This document shows, piece by piece, positions 57,620 to 64,000 of a DNA stretch of 64,000 bases (position 1 is the stretch's first letter; each line of letters begins with the position of its first letter). The translations under genes and the position numbers were made by a program. Below the pieces are notes generated by a model that did no database searches, was not told the origin of the DNA, and saw nothing but the letters and a program-made list of their open reading frames with translations. Origin of the DNA: JAOPZW01 sp963803375. Lineage in GTDB: Bacteria; Actinomycetota; Thermoleophilia; Solirubrobacterales; Solirubrobacteraceae. The stretch is taken from positions 248,001-312,000 of the forward strand of contig CAWDMB010000014.1 in assembly GCA_963803375.1 (NCBI GenBank). Direction: 5' to 3'.

Positions 57620-59160
57620 GTGGCCGATTTCGCCAAGACCATCGCCGAGGGCTACGCCGTCGAGGGGCCGGCCATCGACCTCGGCCGCGGCGTCTTCGAG
57701 GGCGAGATCGTCCGGGAGGCGACGGTCCGGATCCCGCTGGCCATGATGAACCGCCACGGGCTCATCGCGGGGGCTACCGGGACGGGCAAGACCCGGACGC
57801 TGCAGGGCCTGGCCGAGCAGCTCTCGGCCAACGGCGTGCCCTGCCTCGTGGCCGACATCAAGGGCGACCTCTCGGGGCTCTCGACGCCCGGCGAGTCCGG
57901 CGGGGCGGCCGAGAAGCGCGCGGGCCAGCTCGGGATGCCGTTCGCGCCGACGGGCTTCCCGGTCGAGTACCTCGCGCTCGGCGGCCTGGGCCCCGGCGTG
58001 CCGGTGCGCGCGACGGTCAGCGACTTCGGGCCGCAGCTGCTCGCGAAGATCCTCCACGCCAACGAGACGCAGGAGCAGAGCCTGCAGCTCGTCTACCACT
58101 ACGCCGACACGAAGGCGCTGCCGCTGCTGGACCTCGCCGACCTGCGCGCGCTGCTGACGTTCCTGGACTCCGACGCGGGCCAGGCCGAGCTGCAGGGCAT
58201 CGGGGGCCTCAGCTCGCAGACCGTCGGCGTGCTCCTGCGCACCCTCGTCGGCCTGGAGACCGGCGGCGGCAACGAGCTCTTCGGCGAGCCCCAGCTCGAC
58301 ATCGCCGACCTCATGCGCGTCGCGCCCGACGGGCGCGGCGTGATCTCGTGCCTCGAGCTCCCCGCCGTCCAGGACAAGCCCGAGCTGTTCTCGACCGCGC
58401 TCATGTGGCTGCTGGCCGAGCTCTTCGAGACGTTGCCCGAGGCCGGCGACCTCCCCAAGCCGAAGCTCGCGTTCTTCTTCGACGAGGCCCACCTGCTCTT
58501 CAACGACGCAACGAAGGCGTTCGTCGAGCAGGTCGTGCAGACCGTGCGCCTCATCCGCTCCAAGGGCGTCGGCGTCTTCTTCATCACCCAGACGCCCAAG
58601 GACCTGCCCGCCGACGTCCTCGGGCAGCTCGGCAACCGCGTCCAGCACGCCCTGCGCGCCTTCACGCCCGAGGACGCCAAGGCGCTGAAAGCGACGGTCG
58701 GCACGTTCCCGCGCTCGGACTTCTACGACCTCGAGGAGCTGCTGCCCAAGCTCGGCATCGGCGAGGCCGTCGTCACCGTCCTTGACGAGGACGGCGTCCC
58801 GACGCCGGTCGTCGACACGAAGCTTGCCGCGCCGTCCGCCTCGATGGGCTCTGCCGCCGACGTCGACGGCGCCGCGAAGGCCTCGCCGCTGTGGCGAAGT
58901 ACGGCACCCGCATCGACAGCCAGAGCACGCGCGAGCTGCTCGCCGCGCGCCTGGAGCCCGCGCCCGAGCCGGTGCCGGTGCCGGCGCCCGAGGAGCCCGC
59001 GCACGTCCCGCCGCCCAAGCAGCGCAAGAAGACGGGCGCGAGCGACGCGATGGCCGGCGGCCTCGAGAGCCTCGGCGGCTTCCTCGGCTCGCGTCAGGGC
59101 CAGCGGCTGCAGAAGCACGTCCTGCGCGGCGTCTTCGGGATGCTGCGCAAGAAGCTGTGA
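57620..59160 (+). CDS. HerA-like ATPase (DUF853) with an internal frameshift
   Basis: Hexameric FtsK/HerA-type ATPase of the helicase HerA-like C-terminal (DUF853) family. Walker A is GLIAGATGTGKTRTLQGLAE (51-60), Walker B FFFDEAHLLFNDATKAFVEQ, and GVGVFFITQTPKDLPADVLG the sensor region. The first frame reads to ADVDGAAKASPL. At about 58887-58894 the family match moves by one base: VAKYGTRIDSQSTRELLAAR continues in the next frame and ends at 59160 with FGMLRKKL. Adding one base would restore a single protein of about 513 residues. It may be a sequencing error, a real mutation or a programmed shift. The enzyme's role is unknown. Confidence 0.85.
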
Positions 59161-59343
59161 CGGCGGGGAAGCCCTTCCGACGAGATCCTGCCGAGGTCCT
59201 TCTTAGCTTCCACGGCACCGTCCGGGAACCCCCCTCGCCGGCCCAGTGTGGCAGCTGCCGGGGCGCCTCGACGAGGCCTGACCGCCCGGTCGATCACTAG
59301 GATCGCCGGCCCTCACCGAAGGCGAGCGAGCAAGGAGCACGGC

Positions 59344-59505
59344 ATGGGCGTTCTCGACGGCAGGATGGCGATCGTCACCGGCAGCGCGCGCGGCATCGGC
59401 CGGGCCACGACCGGGCTGCCGGCCGAGCACGGCGCGTGCTCGCCGTGCAGCGACCACGTCGACGGCCGGGTACCGCACGTCACCGGCGGGCAGATCACGC
59501 GAATG
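59344..59505 (+). pseudogene. Collapsed short-chain dehydrogenase
   Basis: A good ribosome binding site (AAGGAGCACGGC) precedes ATG 59344 and MGVLDGRMAIVTGSARGIGR then ATTGLPAEHGA, the N-terminal Rossmann motif of an SDR. After about 31 residues the frame jumps straight to something like an SDR C-terminus (PHVTGGQITRM). The roughly 200 residues with the catalytic Ser-Tyr-Lys are missing, so this is an internal-deletion remnant. Its frame stays open to 59589. Confidence 0.7.
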
Positions 59506-59585
59506 CTGAGCCGACCGGAGCCGCGACTTCACGCGATCCGTCGGGTTCGTGCGGTGTCATCCGTCCCGTGCCAGGAGCCCCGCCC

Positions 59586-60125
59586 GTGATCAAGCGCCCC
59601 GCCCTTGCCGTCGTGCTCGCCCTCGCCGCCCCCCTGCTCGTCGCGGCACCGGCGGGCGCGGCCTTCTTCCCGCAGGTGTCGGTGCGGGCCTCGACCGCCG
59701 GCGGCGCCTTCACCGGCACGCTCAGCCTCGACCGCTTCGAGGTCCAGGGGACGGGCCTCGCGGCGATCGGCTCGCTCACCGGGACGCTGAAGGATCGCCG
59801 CTATCCCGGCCCGCGGCGCCTCCGGTTCGGGACGTTCTCGTTCCCGGCGATCGTCGGGCCCGTCCCCGGGCAGACCGACTGCGCGCGGCTCGGAATCGGG
59901 CTGCAGGGCCGCACAGTGCGCCTCTTCGGCCTGCGGGCGACGTTCCCCGCACGCGGACTGTCGCTGCGCCCGCGCGCGCGCTCGCCGCGCGCCTACCGCC
60001 CGCTGTTGTGCGGGATCTCGCAGGCGAGCGCGGCCAAGGTCGCGCTGCCGATCCAGGCCTACCTCCTGACGGGGCTCGTGGACAGCTTCCCGGCGCCGTC
60101 CGCCTCGACCCCGGCGCGGACGTAG
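59586..60125 (+). CDS. Secreted hypothetical protein
   Basis: 179 residues from GTG 59586, with a clear signal peptide (ALAVVLALAAPLLVAAPAGA). The mature part is beta-rich and glycine/proline-containing (TLSLDRFEVQGTGLAAIGSL, RRLRFGTFSFPAIVGPVPGQ), with a Cys pair (QTDCARLG and PLLCGISQ) that could form a disulfide. I do not recognise a family. Its stop shares a base with the GTG of the GH2 gene (TAGTG), so they are coupled. Confidence 0.65.
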   Translation: MIKRPALAVVLALAAPLLVAAPAGAAFFPQVSVRASTAGGAFTGTLSLDRFEVQGTGLAAIGSLTGTLKDRRYPGPRRLRFGTFSFPAIVGPVPGQTDCARLGIGLQGRTVRLFGLRATFPARGLSLRPRARSPRAYRPLLCGISQASAAKVALPIQAYLLTGLVDSFPAPSASTPART

Positions 60126-61993
60126 TGCGGATCCTCGCGCTCGGCCTGCTCGCCGCCGCCGTGCTCGCCGCGCCGGCGAGCGCCGCGGCCGCCGACCTCG
60201 TGGCGCCGGTCACCCGGGACGGGCCGGGCGGGCGCGCGGTCCTCGGCGGCAGCTGGCTGCTCAAGCGCGACCCCGGTGACCAGGGCCTCGCCGGCCACTG
60301 GGAGCGCTCCGGCTCGACCGCCGGCTGGACGCGGATCACGGTCCCGCACGCCTACAACACCGACGACCGCAGCTCGAACAGCTTCATCGGCGCGCCGGCC
60401 TGGTACCGGACCAACTTCCGTCTGCCGAGCGCCGCTGCCGACGCCGTCTGGCGACTGCACTTCTACGCGGTCAACTACCGCGCGAAGGTGTGGCTCAACG
60501 GCAAGCTCGTCGGCGAGCACGCGGGCGGCTTCGAGCCGTTCGAGCTCCCGCTGCGCGACGTGAATCGAACGGGGACCAACCGACTCGTCGTGCGCGTCGA
60601 CAACCGCCGCCTGCCGACCGACTTCCCGCCCTCGGTCTTCACGAACGACGACGTGCCCGAGGGCGGCTGGTGGAACTATGGCGGCATCGTGCGCGAGGTC
60701 GAGCTGCGGCGGGTCGACCGGCTCGAGTTCGCGCGCGTATCCGTGCGCGCGCAACCGACCTGCGCCGGCTGTCCGGCCGTCGTCAACGTCAAGGCGACGC
60801 TGCGCAACGTCACCCGCGAGCGCCAGCGCGCGCGCCTGGCGGGGACGTTCGGCGGCGTCGCCGTGCGTTTCGGATCGGTCGCGCTCGCGCCGGGGCGCGC
60901 CAGGACGCTGCGCGCCCGCCGGCTCAGGGTCCCCTCGCCGCGGCTGTGGTCGCCCGCCGACCCCTACCTCTATCCCGTGTCGCTCAGCGCGTCGGCGAGC
61001 GCCGGCGGCCGGCGCGCGGCGGTCGTCGGCCGCTACTCGCTGCAGTCCGGCATCCGCTCGATCGTCGTCGGCGGCGACGGCCGGCTGCGCCTCAACGGCG
61101 CGCCGGTCGATCTTCGCGGCGTCGCGCTGCACGAGGATCTGCCCGGCAAGGGCCCGGCGCTGACCGGCGCCGACCGCCTCGCGCTCGTGGGCTCGATCAA
61201 GGACGTCGGGGCGACGCTCGTGCGCTCGCACTACCCGCTGCACCCGGCGATGCAGGAGCTCGCCGACCGCACCGGCCTGCTGGTCTGGTCCGAGGTGCCG
61301 GTCTACCGCATGTCGACGCGCTACCTGCGCAGTCGCGCGGTGCGCTCCGCGGCGGTCGAGGCCGTGCGCCAGGACGTGCTGGCCAACGAGAACCACCCCT
61401 CGGTCATCGTCTGGTCGATCGCCAACGAGCTCGACGCCAAGCTGCCCGCGGAGATCCGCTCCTACATCGGCCAGGCGGCGGCCGCCGTGCGCAAGCTCGA
61501 CCGCTCGCGGCCGGTGGGCATGGCCTTCTTCGGGCATCCGACGCTCGCCTGCCGGCCGGGGCTCGAGCCGCTCGACGTCCTCGGCGTCAACGACTACTTC
61601 GGCTGGTACGGCGGCGACGTCAGCTCGCGCGACGCGCTCTCGCCGTACCTCGACCAGATGCGCGCCTGCCATCCGCGCCAGGCGATGATGGTCACGGAGT
61701 TCGGGGCCGAGGCCAACCGCGACGGCCTCGTGACCGAGAAGGGCACGTACGCCTTCCAGCAGGACTTCGTGCGCTTCCAGCTCGGCGTCTTCGGGCTCAA
61801 GCCGTGGCTGAGCGGCGCGATCTACTGGACGCTGCGCGAGTTCTACATCACGCCGACCTGGGCGGGCGGCAACCCGAGGCCCACGCCGCCGCTGCACCAG
61901 AAGGGCCTCATCAGCTATGCCGGCGCGCCCAAGCCCGCCTACGCCGACGTCCAGGCGTCCTACCGCGCGACGCCGCAGCTCTCGCTGCCCTAG
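60125..61993 (+). CDS. Secreted GH2 beta-glycosidase
   Basis: 622 residues from GTG 60125, with a signal peptide (ILALGLLAAAVLAAPASA). Domain order is sugar-binding jelly roll (WTRITVPHAYNTDDRSSNSF, FYAVNYRAKVWLNGKLVGEH), Ig-like domain, and TIM barrel. The acid/base is Glu in VIVWSIANELDAKLP, the nucleophile Glu in AMMVTEFGAEANRDG. The TIM-barrel start RGVALHEDLPGKGPALTGAD is a conserved GH2 region. Beta-galactosidase, beta-glucuronidase or beta-mannosidase cannot be told apart here. It is translationally coupled to the small secreted protein before it. Confidence 0.9.
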   Translation: MRILALGLLAAAVLAAPASAAAADLVAPVTRDGPGGRAVLGGSWLLKRDPGDQGLAGHWERSGSTAGWTRITVPHAYNTDDRSSNSFIGAPAWYRTNFRLPSAAADAVWRLHFYAVNYRAKVWLNGKLVGEHAGGFEPFELPLRDVNRTGTNRLVVRVDNRRLPTDFPPSVFTNDDVPEGGWWNYGGIVREVELRRVDRLEFARVSVRAQPTCAGCPAVVNVKATLRNVTRERQRARLAGTFGGVAVRFGSVALAPGRARTLRARRLRVPSPRLWSPADPYLYPVSLSASASAGGRRAAVVGRYSLQSGIRSIVVGGDGRLRLNGAPVDLRGVALHEDLPGKGPALTGADRLALVGSIKDVGATLVRSHYPLHPAMQELADRTGLLVWSEVPVYRMSTRYLRSRAVRSAAVEAVRQDVLANENHPSVIVWSIANELDAKLPAEIRSYIGQAAAAVRKLDRSRPVGMAFFGHPTLACRPGLEPLDVLGVNDYFGWYGGDVSSRDALSPYLDQMRACHPRQAMMVTEFGAEANRDGLVTEKGTYAFQQDFVRFQLGVFGLKPWLSGAIYWTLREFYITPTWAGGNPRPTPPLHQKGLISYAGAPKPAYADVQASYRATPQLSLP

Positions 61994-62005
61994 GCGGCCC
62001 GAGCC

Positions 62006-62456
62006 GTGCCCGCGATCGCGACCGTCGGCGAGGCCGACCTGCCCGAGCTCCTGCCGCTCCTGCGGGCCTACCTCGACTTCTACGAGGTGACGCCCGCCGA
62101 CGAGGACGTCCTCGCGCTGTGCCGGGCCCTGATCGCCGATCCCGATGCCGAGGGCCTCCAGCTCCTCGCCCGCGACGACGACGGCGCCGCGGTCGGCTTC
62201 GCGACGGTCTTCTGGTCGTGGTCGACGACGCAGGCGCAGCGCATCGGGGTCATGAACGACCTCTACGTCGCGCCCGTGGCGCGCGGGTCGCGTCTCGCCG
62301 ACGCGCTCATCGCCGCGTGGCCTAGAGCGCTGCCGGGCGCGCGGCGCTCGGCGCCTGGCCTGGCAGACGGCGCTCGACAACGTCCGCGCCCAAGCGGTCT
62401 ACGACCGCGTCGGGGCCGAGCGCTCGCGCTGGCTGGATTACGATCTGCGGGCATGA
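62006..62456 (+). pseudogene. GNAT acetyltransferase with a frameshift
   Basis: GTG 62006 starts a GNAT domain (VGEADLPELLPLLRAYLDFY, GFATVFWSWSTTQAQRIGVM, NDLYVAPVARGSRLADALI). At about 62318-62322 the match changes frame: LERCRARGARRLAWQTALDN, VRAQAVYDRVGAERSRWLDY then DLRA and stop at 62456. One inserted or missing base explains it. The second frame's stop overlaps the cupin ATG by 4 bases (ATGA), just as in intact operons, so the break may be recent or a sequence error. Confidence 0.75.
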
Positions 62457-62824
62457 GGCTCGTCAAGCCCGGGCCCGACCGCGAGACCCCGCGCGGCATC
62501 GTCGGCGGCTCGGAGATCGCGGCGGCCACCACGGGCGCCCACAACATCTACATGGGCAAGTTCCGCGTCCCGGCCGGGGCGCGCTCGCGGCCGCACTATC
62601 ACGCCAACTGCGAGAGCGCCCTCTACATGCTCTCCGGGCACATCGCGATCCGCTGGGGCGAGCGTCTCCAGCAGGCGCTCGAGGTCGAGCCGGGTGATCT
62701 GCTCTACGTGCCCCCGCGCGAGACGCACGTCGTCGAGAACCTCTCCGACGCCGAGGCGGCCGAGTATGTGGTCGCGCGCGACTCGCCGACCGAGGACTCC
62801 GTGGAGGTGCCCTGGGCGGAGTAG
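62453..62824 (+). CDS. Cupin-domain protein
   Basis: 123 residues from ATG 62453. A single cupin barrel: first motif SRPHYHANCESALYMLSGHI with two His and a Glu-like ligand set, second motif GDLLYVPPRETHVVENLSDA with the last His. Metal-dependent dioxygenase, isomerase or plain binding roles are all possible. It overlaps the frameshifted GNAT gene by 4 bases. Confidence 0.85.
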   Translation: MRLVKPGPDRETPRGIVGGSEIAAATTGAHNIYMGKFRVPAGARSRPHYHANCESALYMLSGHIAIRWGERLQQALEVEPGDLLYVPPRETHVVENLSDAEAAEYVVARDSPTEDSVEVPWAE

Positions 62825-63047
62825 CGCCTGGTCAGCGAGCCGCCCCGAGCGCGAACGCGCAGCCGGTCACGTGGTCGCCGGCCGGCGAGGCGAGATCGCT
62901 GACCAGCAGCCCGACCGGTCGCGTGGTCGACGTCGCGGGCGGCGGCGCTCCGCGCGATCATCGACGCCGACGGCGAGCAACCCGGCGCGCAGGACCGCTG
63001 GCATGCGCCCGGGCGCGTGCGGGACCGGGGTAGCCTGCGGAGTCGCG

Positions 63048-63947
63048 ATGGCCGTCTCGACCGTCCCCAAGCGCGCGGCCATCCCGCTGGCGGGCGGCGC
63101 CGAGGGCGCCGGCGTCACCGTCACGCCGATGCGCGCCGGCGCGCTGCTGATGCCGCCGAGCTTCCTGCAGCGTCGCGGCGGGCCGGCCCGCACCGCGCGC
63201 GGGCTGGCGGCGCGGCGCTCGCGCTGGACCGAGGTACCGGTGCCGTGCTTCCTCGTCGAGCATCCCACCGTCGGGCCGGTGCTCGTCGACACCGGGCTGC
63301 CGGCCGCCGCCGCCGACGACCCGCGCGCGGCGTTCGGACGCCGCGGCGCGCTCGTGCTGCGCGCGCGGATGCAGGAGGACTGGGCGATGACCGCGCAGCT
63401 GGCGCAGCGCGGGCTCGAGCCGCTGGACGTCGAGGTCGTCGTCATGACGCACCTGCACTTCGACCACGTCGGCGCGGTCGCGGCGTTCCCGTCGGCCTCG
63501 TTCGTAGTCGACCAGGCCGAGTGGGACGCCGCGTCCTCCGGCGGGCTCGTCCAGGGCTACGTGCGCCGGCTCTTCGACCACTCCTACGACTGGCGCGCGA
63601 TCGACTTCACAGGTCGCAACGTCGAGTCGTTCGCGAGCTTCGGGCGCACCGTCGACCTCTTCGGCGACGGCAGCGTGCGGCTGCTCTCGACGCCCGGCCA
63701 CACGCTCGGGCACATGAGCGTGCTGGTGCGCCTGGCCTCCGGGCGCGAGCTGCTGCTGACCGGCGACGCGGCCTACGCGCGGCGCTCGATCGACGAGCAG
63801 CTCGTGCCCCTGTTCGCGGCCGACGAGCACCTGTACCGCCGCTCGCTGCGCGAGATCCGCCGCTACGTCGAGCAGACGCCGAGCGCCGAGGTCATCTGCG
63901 GCCACGACGCCCACGGCTGGCCGGGCGTCCGCGAGCACTACGACTAG
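63048..63947 (+). CDS. Metallo-beta-lactamase-fold hydrolase (lactonase-like)
   Basis: 299 residues from ATG 63048. The zinc motif HxHxDH is in VVVMTHLHFDHVGAVAAFPS, a further His in STPGHTLGHMSVLVRL, the bridging Asp in LLLTGDAAYARRS, and a last His in EVICGHDAHGWPG. The overall layout (VEHPTVGPVLVDTGLPAAAA before the zinc site) resembles N-acyl-homoserine lactonases and related quorum-quenching enzymes, but substrates in this fold vary widely. Confidence 0.88.
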   Translation: MAVSTVPKRAAIPLAGGAEGAGVTVTPMRAGALLMPPSFLQRRGGPARTARGLAARRSRWTEVPVPCFLVEHPTVGPVLVDTGLPAAAADDPRAAFGRRGALVLRARMQEDWAMTAQLAQRGLEPLDVEVVVMTHLHFDHVGAVAAFPSASFVVDQAEWDAASSGGLVQGYVRRLFDHSYDWRAIDFTGRNVESFASFGRTVDLFGDGSVRLLSTPGHTLGHMSVLVRLASGRELLLTGDAAYARRSIDEQLVPLFAADEHLYRRSLREIRRYVEQTPSAEVICGHDAHGWPGVREHYD

Positions 63948-64000
63948 CGCGCGAAGGTCAGGCGGCCGGGCGCCGCCGGCGCGGCGCCGTGCCGAAGACG

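Noticed and set aside
63958..64000. Possible C-terminus of a minus-strand gene at the window end (VFGTAPRRRRPAA then stop)
   Set aside because: Only 14 codons are visible and a second frame ending at 63944 looks equally possible, so no choice can be supported.

Overview
This is a 64 kb piece of a very GC-rich chromosome. Coding thirds end almost always in G or C, GTG and TTG starts are common, and many neighbouring genes overlap by 4 bases. Together with the gene set (ETF with ETF-quinone oxidoreductase, two-subunit B12-dependent methylmalonyl-CoA mutase with MeaB, GTP-type PEP carboxykinase, an Rpf-like factor behind a c-di-AMP riboswitch, F420-type LLM oxidoreductase, an Rv3030/Rv3031-like pair) this points to an actinobacterium. 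A soil member of the Thermoleophilia/Solirubrobacterales is my best guess; that placement is inference. No rRNA, tRNA or CRISPR array was seen.

Layout. 1-14.5 kb is an acyl-CoA and propionyl-CoA oxidation block: etfB-etfA-ETF-QO, the small and large methylmalonyl-CoA mutase subunits with a secreted cupredoxin between them, acyl-CoA dehydrogenase, HAD phosphatase, thiolase, a second acyl-CoA dehydrogenase, chromate transporter, MeaB and a hexapeptide acyltransferase trio. 14.5-19 kb holds an Rpf-like peptidoglycan protein under a ydaO-type riboswitch and an unusual ECF sigma factor fused to a zinc-finger, a membrane segment and a long repetitive tail. 19.3-20.9 kb is an ArsR/DUF899/small membrane protein/SRPBCC stress-type operon. 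21.4-22.9 kb is an IS1380-family transposase. 22.9-31.6 kb carries secreted or redox enzymes (propeller-phosphoesterase, thioester reductase-like protein, GH15 glucodextranase-like enzyme, SQR-like flavoprotein).

32-40 kb: PEP carboxykinase, M23 endopeptidase, GH57 branching enzyme plus methyltransferase (Rv3031/Rv3030-like), P450 and a divergent methyltransferase. 40.5-46.8 kb: a phytase-like protein with a glycerophosphodiesterase domain inside it, an HD-domain protein, a multicopper oxidase and a PhoX-like protein. 46.9-47.7 kb is a graveyard of a LuxR-type AAA regulator and an IS21 end. 49.2-54.7 kb is a tightly coupled six-gene operon (enoyl-CoA hydratase, arginase-like, acyl-CoA carboxyltransferase, unknown, nucleoside hydrolase, ribokinase), followed by a third acyl-CoA dehydrogenase. 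56-64 kb is mixed: DHFR-like protein, HerA-like ATPase (frameshifted), GH2 glycosidase, GNAT (frameshifted), cupin and metallo-beta-lactamase-fold protein.

How the genes fit together. Acyl-CoA dehydrogenases pass electrons to ETF and through ETF-QO to the quinone pool. Hydratase and thiolase continue beta-oxidation. Propionyl-CoA can be carboxylated (carboxyltransferase subunit present, biotin subunit not seen here) and isomerised by the mutase under MeaB care, and PEP carboxykinase links the resulting C4 acids to gluconeogenesis. The accessory stretches between these blocks contain an unusual density of gene fragments (ABC-2 permease, monooxygenase, ATP-grasp, LuxR AAA, SDR, IS21), so the region has been repeatedly rearranged.
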